NCBI RefSeq assembly: GCF_000017205.1
Contig: NC_009656.1
Span: forward strand, 4,716,001-4,780,000
DNA from: Pseudomonas paraeruginosa PA7
Lineage (GTDB): Bacteria > Pseudomonadota > Gammaproteobacteria > Pseudomonadales > Pseudomonadaceae
Length of the DNA stretch: 64,000 bases
Direction of reading: 5' to 3'
Of this stretch, positions 1 to 9,982 are shown piece by piece. Below the pieces are notes generated by a model. The model saw nothing but the letters and a program-made list of their open reading frames with translations, did no database searches and was not told the DNA's origin. Numbering within the stretch: the first letter of the stretch is position 1; every line of letters begins with the position of its first letter. Made by a program: the position numbers and the translations under genes.

Positions 1-1062
1 TTGCTCAACCTGGCCCACGACAGCGCCGCCCGGGTGATCCAGTACTTCCCGCCGGAACGGGACGATTGCCGCGCGCAGCAGGCCCGTCTCGATGCGGTGC
101 TCGCCCGTCTCGGCGGCAAGCCGAGCCTGGTCGCCGGCATCGGCCCGGGCTCGACCACCGCCTGGCGCTGGCTCGCCGGCCAGGACGACGACAAGGCCAA
201 GGCTCTCTCGGTCGGCTTCGACCTCGCCCTGAGCGAACGCGACTGCGACGCCCCGCTGCCGCGCCAGGCGGCGCACGGCCAGTGGCTGCTGGCCTGGAAC
301 GACAATCCGGATGACGACACCGCGGTCTTCGTCCGCAAGCAGTCGAGCGCGGAAACCAGCATCAGCGACTACGACACCCCGCTGACCGACGTCCTCGCCC
401 ACCAGTTGCGCCTGCAACTGCAAGGCAACGCCGAGGCCCTGCCGGTGCTCGAAGTGCCGGCCGCGAAGCCATCGGACATCGTCACCCTCTTCTATTCCGG
501 CGACGGCGGCTGGCGCGACCTGGACAAGGAATCCGCCGAGCACATGGCGAGCATGGGCTACCCGGTGGTCGGCATCGATACCCTGCGTTACTACTGGCAG
601 CACAAGAGCCCGGAACAGAGCGCCGCGGATCTTTCCAAGCTGATGCAGCACTATCGCGAGAAATGGGGGGCGAAACGCTTCGTCCTGGCCGGCTACTCGT
701 TCGGCGCCGACATCCTGCCGGCGATCTACAACCGTCTCCCGGACAAGGACCAGAAACAGGTGAAAGCCATGCTGCTGCTCGCCCTGGCCCGTACCGGCAG
801 CTTCGAGATCGAAGTGGAAGGCTGGCTGGGCAAGGCCGGCGAGGAAGCCGCCACCGGGCCGGAAATGGCCAGGCTGCCGGCGGGCAAGGTGTTCTGCATC
901 TACGGTGCGGAAGAGAAGGACGAAAGCGGCTGCACCCAGCCCCAGGCGGTCGGCGCCAAACTCGAGCTGCCGGGCGGCCACCACTTCGACGAAGACTACC
1001 TGTCCCTGGCGAAGAAGATGCTCCAGGCCATCCGCGAGCGCGAGAACGCTCCCGACGCCTGA
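1..1062 (+). CDS. Alanyl-phosphatidylglycerol hydrolase, VirJ/AcvB family (5' end cut by window)
   Basis: The frame is open from base 1, so the N-terminus, including any signal peptide or membrane anchor, lies outside; 353 residues are visible. From about visible residue 155 the protein is a VirJ/AcvB-type alpha/beta hydrolase. It has the nucleophile elbow GYSFGAD (Ser233) and a late GGHH motif (His327/His328). The P. aeruginosa orthologue (PA0919 by synteny) is a periplasmic enzyme that removes alanine from alanyl-phosphatidylglycerol. It opposes the A-PG synthase PA0920, which would lie just left of the window. Family and catalytic motif are visible; the substrate is taken from the known orthologue. 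Confidence 0.8.
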   Translation: MLNLAHDSAARVIQYFPPERDDCRAQQARLDAVLARLGGKPSLVAGIGPGSTTAWRWLAGQDDDKAKALSVGFDLALSERDCDAPLPRQAAHGQWLLAWNDNPDDDTAVFVRKQSSAETSISDYDTPLTDVLAHQLRLQLQGNAEALPVLEVPAAKPSDIVTLFYSGDGGWRDLDKESAEHMASMGYPVVGIDTLRYYWQHKSPEQSAADLSKLMQHYREKWGAKRFVLAGYSFGADILPAIYNRLPDKDQKQVKAMLLLALARTGSFEIEVEGWLGKAGEEAATGPEMARLPAGKVFCIYGAEEKDESGCTQPQAVGAKLELPGGHHFDEDYLSLAKKMLQAIRERENAPDA

Positions 1063-1221
1063 TCACGATCAACTTCCCCGTCGTTCCCGCTCTTCGCCCC
1101 GGCCGGCGCCAGCTAGACTGAGCCTGCCGGGGGCGTTCAGGCTGGCTTCGGCGAAGCCGCCGAGAATACCGGCCGACCCGCCGCAGAGCGGGCTTCCAAG
1201 AGCAGAAGAGAAGGAACCGTG

Positions 1222-1770
1222 ATGAGCTGGAAAAACACCGAATCCCGTTATGGGAGCCTGACCATCGTCCTGCACTGGCTGACCCTGCTGCTGATCGTCG
1301 GGGTCTACGCCTGCATCGAGCTGAAGGGCAACTTCCCCAAGGGCAGCGACACTCGCGAACTGCTCAAGCAATGGCACTTCATGCTCGGCCTGAGCGTTTT
1401 CCTGCTGGTCTGGCTGCGCCTGCTGGTGCGCCTGCTCAGCCCCAACCCGCGCATAGAGCCCGCCCTGCCCGCCTGGCAAGCGGCGGTGGCCAGGCTGGTG
1501 CACTACGCCCTCTACCTGATGATGATCGGCCTGCCCTTCGCCGGCTGGCTGATCCTCAGCGCCGCCGGCAAGCCGATCCCGTTCTTCGGCCTGGAGCTAC
1601 CGCCGCTGGTGGCGAAGAATCCCGACCTCGCCGGGCAGATCAAGGAATGGCACGAAACCATCGGCAACGCCGGCTACTTCCTGATCGGCCTGCATGCCGC
1701 CGCGGGGCTTTTCCATCACTTCGTCAGCCGCGACAACACCCTGCTGCGGATGCTGCCGCAACGTCGCTGA
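1222..1770 (+). CDS. Cytochrome b561 family protein
   Basis: A 182-residue integral membrane protein with four hydrophobic segments and paired histidines (HW near residue 18, QWH, LVHY, EWH, LHAAAG) typical of bacterial b561 di-haem proteins. These pass electrons within the inner membrane, by analogy with E. coli YceJ/CybB between ubiquinol and periplasmic partners such as superoxide. I start at ATG 1222, with AAGGA six bases upstream; a GTG one codon earlier is possible. It stands alone after the hydrolase gene and converges on kup, sharing a bidirectional terminator. The PAO1 equivalent is PA0918. The physiological electron donor and acceptor cannot be read from sequence. Confidence 0.88.
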   Translation: MSWKNTESRYGSLTIVLHWLTLLLIVGVYACIELKGNFPKGSDTRELLKQWHFMLGLSVFLLVWLRLLVRLLSPNPRIEPALPAWQAAVARLVHYALYLMMIGLPFAGWLILSAAGKPIPFFGLELPPLVAKNPDLAGQIKEWHETIGNAGYFLIGLHAAAGLFHHFVSRDNTLLRMLPQRR

Positions 1771-1788
1771 AGCAGACGCGGAACGCAG

Positions 1789-1819
1789 AAAAGGCGCAGT
1801 CCTCCGACCGCGCCTTTTT
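1789..1819. terminator. Bidirectional intrinsic terminator (b561 / kup)
   Basis: AAAAGGCGC and GCGCCTTTTT form a 9-bp stem around a loop of about 12 bases. The arms give a U-run in either direction, so it can end both convergent genes. Confidence 0.8.
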
Positions 1820-1831
1820 CCATGGATGCGA

Positions 1832-3736
1832 TCAGATCTCGACCTGGGTCCCCAGTTCGATCACCCGGTTCAGCGGCAGGTTGAAATAGCGCAGGTTGCC
1901 GTTGGCGTTCTTCAGCAGGAAGGCGAACAACCCTTCGCGCCAGCGCGCCATGCCGATGCGCCTGGACGGAATGACCGTCTCCCGGCTGAGGAAGTAGGTG
2001 GTGCGCATCGGGCTGAAATCCAGCTCGTTGAGATGGCACAGGCGCAAGGCCCCCGGGATGTCCGGCTCCTCCATGAAACCGAAGTGCAGGATCACCCGGA
2101 AGAACCCGTCTCCATAGGCTTCGACCTCGAAGCGCCGGTCCGGCGCAACCCGCGGGCTGTCTTCGTTGACCACGGTAAGCAGCACCACCTGCTCGTGCAG
2201 CACCTGGTTGTGCAGCAGGTTGTGCAGCAGCGCATGGGGCACCGCGTCGGTGCGCGCCGTGAGGAATATCGCGGTGCCCTGGACCCGGTGCGGCGGCTGC
2301 ACGCGCATGCTGGAAATAAATACCGGGAGCGGCAGCGAACCTTCGTCCAGACGCTCGACCAGCAGTTGCCGGCCGCGCTTCCAGGTCGACATGAGGATGA
2401 AGATGACGATGCCCGCGATGACCGGGAAGGCCCCGCCCTGGACCACCTTGGGTACGTTGGCGGCGAAGAACAGGCTGTCCACCGCGAGCATCACGCAGAA
2501 GAACGGAACGCCCAGCCACAGCGGCCACTTCCACAGGCGCCAGATCACCACGCCCATCAGCAGGGTGGTGATCAGCATGGTACCGGTGACCGCCACCCCG
2601 TAGGCCGCCGCCAGCGACGCCGACGACTCGAAGCCGAGCACCAGCAGCACCACGCCGACCATCAGCGCCCAGTTCACTCCGCCGATGTAGATCTGCCCCT
2701 GCTCGTGGCTGGAGGTGTGCTGGATGCTCATCCGCGGCACGTAGCCAAGCTGGATGGCCTGGCGGGTCAGGGAGAAGGCACCGGAAATCACCGCCTGGGA
2801 GGCGATTACCGTGGCCAGGGTCGACAGCGCCACCATCGGCAGCAGCGCCCAGCCCGGCGCCAGCAGGTAGAAGGGATTGCGCGCCGCCTCGGCGTTGGAC
2901 AGGATGGTCGCGCCCTGGCCGAAATAGTTCAGCACCAGCGCCGGCAGCACCAACAGGAACCAGGCACGGGCGATCGGCTTGCGACCGAAGTGGCCCATGT
3001 CGGCATACAGCGCCTCGGCGCCGGTCAGCGCCAGTACGGTGGCGCCGAGGATGGCGACACCGATGCCGGGATGCGAGCCGAAGAAACGCACGGCCCATAC
3101 AGGGTTCATCGCCTGCAGCACTTCCGGCTGCTGGATCACCCCGTAGACGCCCAGCGCCGCCAGGGCGCCGAACCAGAGCACCATGACCGGGCCGAACAGG
3201 ATGCCGATCCGCGCGGTGCCGTGCTTCTGGATCAGGAACAGGCCGATCAGCACGATAAGCGCCAGCGGTACCGTCCAGTGCTCCAGGCCGTCGAAGGCGA
3301 TCTCCAGCCCTTCTACCGCCGACAGAACCGAGATCGCCGGGGTGATCATGCTGTCGCCGTAGAACAGCGCCGCGCCGATCAGGCCGGCAACCACCACGAA
3401 GGTCTGCAGCCTGCCGAACGGCGCCGCCGCCCGGCGCGCCAGGGCCGACAGCGCCATCACCCCGCCCTCGCCCTGGTTGTCGGCACGCAGGACGAAGATC
3501 ACGTACTTGATGGAGACGACCCAGATCAGCGACCAGAAGATCAGCGACAACACACCGAGCACGCCATCGTGGTTGGCCTGTACGCCATAGCCACCGATGA
3601 AGACTTCCTTCAGGGTGTACAGCGGACTGGTGCCGATGTCCCCGTAGCAGACTCCCACCGCTCCAACCATCAGGCCGACGGCGGAACTGGAATGCCCTCC
3701 CGACGTTCCCTCGGTACGCGTCGCTGCATCACTCAT
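1832..3736 (-). CDS. kup: Potassium uptake permease Kup
   Basis: A KUP/HAK-family K+ uptake permease (H+-coupled) of 634 residues. The family signature [11 protein letters not shown] lies near residue 35. About twelve hydrophobic segments fill the first ~430 residues, followed by a soluble C-terminal domain of ~190 residues, the normal length and layout. I start at ATG 3736 (MSDAATR); a TTG ten codons upstream is open but has no ribosome-binding advantage. The gene is monocistronic, convergent with cytochrome b561 and divergent from rimO across ~250 bases. PAO1 equivalent PA0917. Confidence 0.95.
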   Translation of the reverse strand: MSDAATRTEGTSGGHSSSAVGLMVGAVGVCYGDIGTSPLYTLKEVFIGGYGVQANHDGVLGVLSLIFWSLIWVVSIKYVIFVLRADNQGEGGVMALSALARRAAAPFGRLQTFVVVAGLIGAALFYGDSMITPAISVLSAVEGLEIAFDGLEHWTVPLALIVLIGLFLIQKHGTARIGILFGPVMVLWFGALAALGVYGVIQQPEVLQAMNPVWAVRFFGSHPGIGVAILGATVLALTGAEALYADMGHFGRKPIARAWFLLVLPALVLNYFGQGATILSNAEAARNPFYLLAPGWALLPMVALSTLATVIASQAVISGAFSLTRQAIQLGYVPRMSIQHTSSHEQGQIYIGGVNWALMVGVVLLVLGFESSASLAAAYGVAVTGTMLITTLLMGVVIWRLWKWPLWLGVPFFCVMLAVDSLFFAANVPKVVQGGAFPVIAGIVIFILMSTWKRGRQLLVERLDEGSLPLPVFISSMRVQPPHRVQGTAIFLTARTDAVPHALLHNLLHNQVLHEQVVLLTVVNEDSPRVAPDRRFEVEAYGDGFFRVILHFGFMEEPDIPGALRLCHLNELDFSPMRTTYFLSRETVIPSRRIGMARWREGLFAFLLKNANGNLRYFNLPLNRVIELGTQVEI

Positions 3737-3983
3737 GAAAGGCTTTCCCTCGGAAAAATTCGGCAAATGCTGCGCCCATGCCGGCCGCGATGCAAGCGCC
3801 GACGCCCTGTGTCGCTATCACTATAGAGGGCTGCGCGGCCGCCCACCCCGGGCCCGGGAAGAGATTTTCCAGGGTTGGAAAAGAGCTGCACGGGAGACTG
3901 GAAAAGCCGCCGCGCTGCCGCTAGAATTGCGCACTTTTTGATCAGAGGCGCCAGAAAGCGCGCCCGTCCTGCCGAGGTTAGCC

Positions 3984-5306
<1,323 letters not shown>

Positions 5307-5321
5307 GTCGCCCCCTGGAAG

Positions 5322-5345
5322 AGCCCCGCACCGCGGGGCTTTTTC
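5322..5345 (+). terminator. Intrinsic terminator after rimO
   Basis: AGCCCCGC / GCGGGGCT forms an 8-bp stem with a 3-base loop followed by TTTT. It separates rimO from the downstream DUF1456 gene, whose ribosome-binding site begins about 16 bases later. Confidence 0.85.
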
Positions 5346-5370
5346 ATTGCCAACCATTGCGGAGAGCCCG

Positions 5371-5832
5371 ATGCTCAACAACGATGTACTGCGCAGCCTG
5401 CGCTACCTGCTGGATCTTCCCGACGCGCGCCTGGCCGAACTGGCCGCCCCGTTCGGCGAGCGAGTCGAAGCGGACCTGCTCGAGGCTTACCTGAAGAAGG
5501 AAGACGAAGACGGCTTCCAGGCCTGCCCCGACCGTTACCTGGCACGCTGCCTGGACGGTCTGATCCTGCAACGCCGCGGCCGCGACGAATCGCGTCCGCT
5601 ACCGCCGCTGGAACTGCCGCTGAGCAACAACATGATCCTGAAGAAGCTGCGGGTCGCCTTCGAACTCAAGGAGGAGGACCTCCACGCCATCCTCGCCAGC
5701 GTCGATTTCCCGGTCTCCAAACCCGAGCTGAGCGCCCTGTTCCGCAAGCCCGGGCACAGCAACTACCGGACCTGCGGCGACCAGTTGCTGCGCAACTTCC
5801 TCAAGGGCCTGACCCTGCGCGTCCGTGGCTGA
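5371..5832 (+). CDS. DUF1456 (YehS-like) protein
   Basis: A 153-residue soluble protein made of two similar halves. One starts MLNNDVLRSLRYLLDL and the other, from about residue 84, LSNNMILKKLRVAFEL; each ends in a short basic helix. This tandem arrangement is the DUF1456/YehS fold, whose biochemical role is unknown. ATG 5371 has GGAGAG at good spacing. Its stop overlaps the GTG start of the next gene by 8 bp, so the two are probably translationally coupled. PAO1 equivalent PA0915. Confidence 0.85.
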   Translation: MLNNDVLRSLRYLLDLPDARLAELAAPFGERVEADLLEAYLKKEDEDGFQACPDRYLARCLDGLILQRRGRDESRPLPPLELPLSNNMILKKLRVAFELKEEDLHAILASVDFPVSKPELSALFRKPGHSNYRTCGDQLLRNFLKGLTLRVRG

Positions 5833-6217
5833 GCGCGCCGTCCCGCTGCTGGCGGTGCTGCTCTCGGCACCGCCCTGTGCCAACCCGTGGTTCCTGGAGA
5901 GCCGCCTGGACCGCGACGGCCTCCGCGTGTCGCTCCAGGACCGCGCCACCCTGCGTACCTGGCGGGTGGAGTTCGTCGAGGTCGAGGGCGTGCGCCAACT
6001 GGACGCCGGCGACCTGCTGGAGTTCTGGCCGGCCTGCGCGGCCGCGCAAGGCTGGCTGTACCGGATCGAGCAAGGTGGCTGGCTGGACCAGGAATGCCGG
6101 CGCGCCGGCTTCGTCGCCCGCGAGACCAAGGCCATCGAGGAATACTTCATCAACGCCGGCGACCGCTGCCTGAACGTGCTGTCCTGGTCGCCGCCGAAGG
6201 TTTCCGCGTCGAACTGA
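5825..6217 (+). CDS. Hypothetical protein coupled to DUF1456 gene
   Basis: A 130-residue protein read from GTG 5825 inside the end of the DUF1456 gene. I recognise no domain. Visible features are a short hydrophobic N-terminus (VPLLAVLLSAPPC) too weak to call a signal peptide, a Trp-rich acidic middle, and C-terminal WSPP. The frame shows normal high GC3 and ends just before a perfect terminator palindrome, which supports it as real. It occupies the PA0914 position of PAO1. Confidence 0.7.
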   Translation: MAERAVPLLAVLLSAPPCANPWFLESRLDRDGLRVSLQDRATLRTWRVEFVEVEGVRQLDAGDLLEFWPACAAAQGWLYRIEQGGWLDQECRRAGFVARETKAIEEYFINAGDRCLNVLSWSPPKVSASN

Positions 6218-6220
6218 AGA

Positions 6221-6254
6221 CATGAAAAAGCCGCCCGCGGGCGGCTTTTTCATG
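6221..6254. terminator. Perfect 34-bp palindromic bidirectional terminator
   Basis: The 17-base arm CATGAAAAAGCCGCCCG is repeated exactly in reverse complement. It forms a GC-rich stem flanked by A5 and T5 runs, placed between the converging PA0914-like gene and mgtE. Confidence 0.9.
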
Positions 6255-6262
6255 GCGTCCGG

Positions 6263-7711
6263 CTACATCAGGAAGATCGTCGCCAGGCCGAGGAAGATGA
6301 AGAAGCCGCCGCTGTCGGTCATGGCGGTGATCATCACGCTGGAGCCCATCGCCGGATCGCGGCCGAAGCGATGCAGGGTCATCGGGATGAGTACCCCCAT
6401 CATCGCCGCCAGCAGCAGGTTGAGGGTCATCGCCGCGGTCATCACCACGCCCAGTTCCCAGTTGCCGTAGAGATAGAAGGCGACCACGCCGATCACCCCT
6501 CCCCAGGCCAGGCCGTTGACCAGGGCCACGCCCAGTTCCTTGCGCAGCAGGCGGTTGCGGCTGTTGCTGGTGGGCTGTACCTGGTCGAGAGCGATGGCGC
6601 GGACGATCATGGTGATGGTCTGGTTGCCGGAATTGCCACCGATGCCGGCAACGATCGGCATCAGCGCGGCCAGCGCCACCAGTTTCTCGATGGAGCCTTC
6701 GAACAGGCCGATCACCCGCGAGGCGACGAAGGCGGTGATCAGGTTGGTGGCCAGCCAGGCCCAGCGGTTGCGCACCGACTTCCAGACCGAGGCGAAGATG
6801 TCCTCTTCTTCACGCAGACCGGCCATGTTGAGGACTTCGCTTTCGCTCTCCTCACGGATCAGGTCGACCATCTCGTCGATGGTCAGGCGGCCGATCAACT
6901 TGCCGCCCTTGTCCACCACCGGCGCGGAAATCAGGTCGTAGCGCTCGAACGCCTGGGCGGCGTCGTAGCCGTCCTCGTCCGGATGGAAGGTCACCGGGTC
7001 GGTGGCCATCACCTCCAGCACCTGCTTGTCCGGGTCGTTGACCAGCAGGCGCTTGATCGGCAGCACGCCCTTGAGCACGCCGTCGTAGTCGACCACGAAC
7101 AGCTTGTCGGTATGCCCGGGCAGTTCCTTGAGGCGACGCAGGTAGCGCAGCACGACTTCGAGGCTGACATCCTCGCGGATGGTGACCATCTCGAAGTCCA
7201 TCAGCGCGCCGACCTGGTCCTCCTCGTAGGACAGCGCCGAACGCACCCGCTCGCGCTGCTGCGCGTCGAGGCTTTCCATCAGCTCGTGGACCACGTCACG
7301 CGGCAGTTCCGGCGCCAGGTCGGCGAGTTCGTCGGCGTCCAGGTCCTTGGTCGCGGCGATGATCTCGTGGTCGTCCATGTCCGCGATCAGGGTTTCCCGG
7401 ACCGCGTCGGAAACTTCCAGGAGGATGTCGCCGTCGTCCTCGGACTTGACCAACTGCCAGACCGTCAGGCGGTCGTCCAGCGGCAGCGATTCGAGGATGT
7501 GGGCGATGTCGGCGGGATGCAGTTCCTCCAGCTTGCGCTGGAGTTCGACGAGATTCTGCCGGTGGACGAGGTTTTCCACCCGGTCATGGTGCTGGCCTTC
7601 CTGACGGTGGGTCAGGTCTTCCACCACCTTGTGGCGATGCAGCAGCTCGACCACCTGCGCTAGGCGGTCCTGCAGGCTTTCCTGCGGCTTCTTGGCTTCT
7701 ACTTCGGTCAT
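6263..7711 (-). CDS. mgtE: Magnesium transporter/channel MgtE
   Basis: An inner-membrane Mg2+ channel of 482 residues. It has an acidic N-terminal superhelical domain (~residues 20-140), two CBS domains (~145-275), a connecting helix, and five membrane segments (~300-480) ending TDSGGFFIFLGLATIF. The soluble part senses cytosolic Mg2+ and gates the pore. I start at ATG 7711, with GGAG six bases upstream, rather than four codons earlier. In P. aeruginosa, MgtE (PA0913) is reported to dampen type III secretion through the RsmA/RsmYZ pathway. rsmA is also in this window, though not in the same operon. Confidence 0.95.
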   Translation of the reverse strand: MTEVEAKKPQESLQDRLAQVVELLHRHKVVEDLTHRQEGQHHDRVENLVHRQNLVELQRKLEELHPADIAHILESLPLDDRLTVWQLVKSEDDGDILLEVSDAVRETLIADMDDHEIIAATKDLDADELADLAPELPRDVVHELMESLDAQQRERVRSALSYEEDQVGALMDFEMVTIREDVSLEVVLRYLRRLKELPGHTDKLFVVDYDGVLKGVLPIKRLLVNDPDKQVLEVMATDPVTFHPDEDGYDAAQAFERYDLISAPVVDKGGKLIGRLTIDEMVDLIREESESEVLNMAGLREEEDIFASVWKSVRNRWAWLATNLITAFVASRVIGLFEGSIEKLVALAALMPIVAGIGGNSGNQTITMIVRAIALDQVQPTSNSRNRLLRKELGVALVNGLAWGGVIGVVAFYLYGNWELGVVMTAAMTLNLLLAAMMGVLIPMTLHRFGRDPAMGSSVMITAMTDSGGFFIFLGLATIFLM

Positions 7712-8037
7712 AGCGCGCTCCACCCCCAGTAGCGGAGCACGCCAAAGGGGTCAATCAGAAACGTGATTGGTCAAACGAGAAACTGTTCGAGTGTCTACTG
7801 GGTAAGTCCATGGGGGTGTTCCAGGGGCCCTCGCGGGGCGGATACGGATAATGATAACACTCCGCTTGCGTTTTGCGCGTTACAAAATGGCGGCAAGAAC
7901 AAGCGCTTGCGGCACAAAGTTCATCGTCACTCGACGCCTGACTGCGACGTCGGAAATTTCACTCAGGACACTCGGCCCCGCGGAAAAAGGCAGCGCGTTA
8001 GCCTGCACTCACCCTTATCCGACCCGGAGTGCCGGCC
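7712..8037. other. Divergent intergenic region mgtE / PA0912-like gene
   Basis: 326 bases with no supported gene. On the mgtE side is an inverted repeat CAATCA-N6-TGATTG (7753-7770). At 7847-7865 a GATAATGATAA stretch matches the first 11 bases of a Fur-box consensus, while the other half is poor. No convincing -10/-35 pair was found for either gene. Confidence 0.4.
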
Positions 8038-8577
8038 ATGCGTTCCCTGTACCTCCTTCTCCTCCTCTCGCTGGCGCCCACCTGCGAGGCCGCCGCGGTA
8101 TTCCGCTGCGAAGACGCCAGCGGCCATGTCAGCTTCACCCAACTCGGTTGCCCCGCCGGGCAGGCCGGCGAAACCGTCGTGGCGGACAATCCGCCGCCGG
8201 GAGGCAGGAGCGTCACGCCGATGGCCGAGACGAAGACGAAAAAGGCGTCCATCGGCCGGGAAAGCGTGCCGTTCGCGGTGATCGGAGAAAGAGAAGATCG
8301 CTGCGGAAGACGCCTGGACGAGAAGGAACGTCGCAAGGCGATCGTGGAGCAGCGAATAATGGCGGGAATGACCCGCTCCGATGTGGAGCGGGCGCTGGGC
8401 AAGCCGGACCGGGTCAGCGGGAACAATGCGGAGGTGCGTTATCAGTACAAGGCCGACAAGCGACGGGGAGCGAGAAGCGTGAGCTTCGATCAGGAGGGAT
8501 GCGTGAAGGGAAAGGGAGGTACCGGGTGGAGCGAGTCGATCCCGGGAGCTAAGGCCGGGCCGACCTCATACCGATGA
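8038..8577 (+). CDS. Secreted DUF4124-like hypothetical protein
   Basis: A 179-residue exported protein. The N-terminal signal peptide is MRSLYLLLLLSLAPTCEA. A DUF4124-like stretch follows (AVFRCEDASGHVSFTQLGC). After a variable linker comes a segment IMAGMTRSDVERALGKPDRV that resembles the small lipoprotein SmpA/BamE-type fold seen in many outer-membrane-associated proteins. ATG 8038 is chosen because the signal peptide starts there; a GTG three codons earlier is open. Function unknown. Its last ~88 bases overlap the converging alpE frame. PAO1 position PA0912. Confidence 0.75.
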   Translation: MRSLYLLLLLSLAPTCEAAAVFRCEDASGHVSFTQLGCPAGQAGETVVADNPPPGGRSVTPMAETKTKKASIGRESVPFAVIGEREDRCGRRLDEKERRKAIVEQRIMAGMTRSDVERALGKPDRVSGNNAEVRYQYKADKRRGARSVSFDQEGCVKGKGGTGWSESIPGAKAGPTSYR

Positions 8578-9083
8578 AAGCAGGACCGGCATCGCCTTTG
8601 GCGTGCCGGGCAGGGTGTCGCCCTGCCTGCATGGAAAAGACGGACGACAGTCTTCAGCAACCTACCGCCTGCCCGCCGCGCACGCCTCTGGCTGGCGGTT
8701 ATGGTCAGGCTCAATCCTCTTTCTGCGGTTCGCCGGGCAACAACGCGCGTGATGAACAGACCGCGATACAGGTGGAATCCCGTTTGCACGTCCACCGTTT
8801 CGGAAGCGCCTTGCAATAAAGTCAAGGCAGCGATGCCCTTGCGCACGCGGCGCTCATTCAACGCGATGCTGTCTCCCTCCATCGGCAGCAAGGAGGGCAA
8901 CGGCTCGCCAGCGGGTGCATGGTCGACAATGCTGCCGACGATGGTGATGAGTTTGTCGCCGCGCGCGCTGTCGGCAGCCTCTTGCCCCGGCTCGACGACA
9001 CTTCCGGCAGCCTGCGCGAGGTTTTCGGAAATCACCGCATCCAGGCGAACGATGCCGACGCGATGGCTGATCAACATGACCAT
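8490..9083 (-). CDS. alpE: AlpE, last gene of the alp lysis cassette
   Basis: Fourth gene of the alpBCDE programmed-lysis cassette; 197 residues if the frame is followed to its stop. The start ATG 9083 has GAGGAG six bases upstream. The first ~135 residues look to me like a phage Dit/baseplate-type N-domain: DAVISENLAQAAGSVVEPG, a GxIVDHAP turn, and an ALTLLQGASETVDVQTG stretch. The remaining ~60 residues are Arg/Cys-rich, low complexity, and overlap the converging PA0912-like gene by 88 bp, so the true C-terminus is uncertain. In PAO1 the cassette lyses the cell when de-repressed after DNA damage; the individual role of AlpE is not established. Confidence 0.75.
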   Translation of the reverse strand: MVMLISHRVGIVRLDAVISENLAQAAGSVVEPGQEAADSARGDKLITIVGSIVDHAPAGEPLPSLLPMEGDSIALNERRVRKGIAALTLLQGASETVDVQTGFHLYRGLFITRVVARRTAERGLSLTITASQRRARRAGGRLLKTVVRLFHAGRATPCPARQRRCRSCFHRYEVGPALAPGIDSLHPVPPFPFTHPS

Positions 9084-9135
9084 GGTTCTCTCCTCTGTGT
9101 ATGGATGGCGTTGCACGGATGCATCGCAACGCCCC

Positions 9136-9615
9136 CTAGGAGGCCTGCTGGGGAGCGATGCGCTTGAGATCGACGACCAGCACGTGCTCGTGGCCGATGA
9201 CCAGGTCGAAACGGGCCTGCTCCAGTGCCTGCCCGTCCTTGACGACGGACAGGTTCTCCAACGGCGTCAGGCGCAGCAGGCTGGCCTTCAATGCCCGCAG
9301 GGCGTCGATGGCGGCACTCGACTGCAGCAGGCAACGGGCGTCCTGCAGACGCTGGTGCGCCGCGGGGCCATGCCAGGTCAGGCGAAAGACGCTTTCGCAA
9401 CTGGCCAGCAGGGACTCCTGCTCGTCGTCGGCGAAAAACTCCCGGCGTACGTTGCCGAGCAGGCTCGAGGTCTCCAGGCGCAGGGCCACATAGGGGACGG
9501 CCGGCGGCGCCAGCGGTTGGTCGGCGTCGACGACGCCGCCGGCGGGCAGGTCGAGCAACTGCCGCAGGGTTTCGCGCAGGGCGGCGTGATCCAGGCGCAC
9601 GGTTGCACTGGACAT
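9136..9615 (-). CDS. alpD: AlpD, alp lysis cassette protein (phage neck/tail-completion-like)
   Basis: 159 residues from ATG 9615, with AAGGAG at optimal spacing. The sequence [20 protein letters not shown], with later [14 protein letters not shown] and [15 protein letters not shown], resembles small phage neck or tail-terminator proteins more than a lytic enzyme. There is no signal peptide, membrane segment or muralytic motif. It lies 52 bases upstream of alpE and about 90 bases downstream of alpC in one operon. The family likeness is my reading and needs a profile search. PAO1 equivalent PA0910. Confidence 0.82.
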   Translation of the reverse strand: MSSATVRLDHAALRETLRQLLDLPAGGVVDADQPLAPPAVPYVALRLETSSLLGNVRREFFADDEQESLLASCESVFRLTWHGPAAHQRLQDARCLLQSSAAIDALRALKASLLRLTPLENLSVVKDGQALEQARFDLVIGHEHVLVVDLKRIAPQQAS

Positions 9616-9706
9616 GGCGAACTCCTTTTTCAGGATGGATGGATGACGGACAGGCACCGACGCGGCGGATACAACCGCCGGCCAGGCCGGAGCGAAGTAC
9701 GTTCGT

Positions 9707-9982
9707 TCAATGCAGGCGCAGGACCCGCGCCAGGTTGCCGCGCGCCTGCAGCAGAAGGATCAGCAGCACCAGCAGTACCCCGAGCATCCAGGGCGACAGG
9801 TGCTCGGCGCGGTATAGCCCGGCGAGGATGCCCAGCGCCTGGCACCCGGTGCACAGCGCCAGGAGGTAGGCGCACAGGGAAACGCCGGGGCGGAAGCGGG
9901 CGCCGGCACGGCGGTAGGTAACCAGGCGCATGCAGATCGCCGAGCAGACCAGCACGGTCAGGGTGGACAATGGATCAACCAT
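9707..9982 (-). CDS. alpC: AlpC, holin-like membrane protein
   Basis: A 91-residue protein with three hydrophobic segments ([46 protein letters not shown]) and a basic tail. This is the layout of phage-holin family 3/7-like proteins that permeabilise the inner membrane. Its start overlaps the alpB stop by 8 bp, so the two are translationally coupled. It acts in the alp self-lysis pathway. PAO1 equivalent PA0909. Confidence 0.88.
   Translation of the reverse strand: MVDPLSTLTVLVCSAICMRLVTYRRAGARFRPGVSLCAYLLALCTGCQALGILAGLYRAEHLSPWMLGVLLVLLILLLQARGNLARVLRLH

Noticed and set aside
1694-3826. 710-codon plus-strand frame
   Set aside because: Antisense shadow of kup with no recognisable protein.
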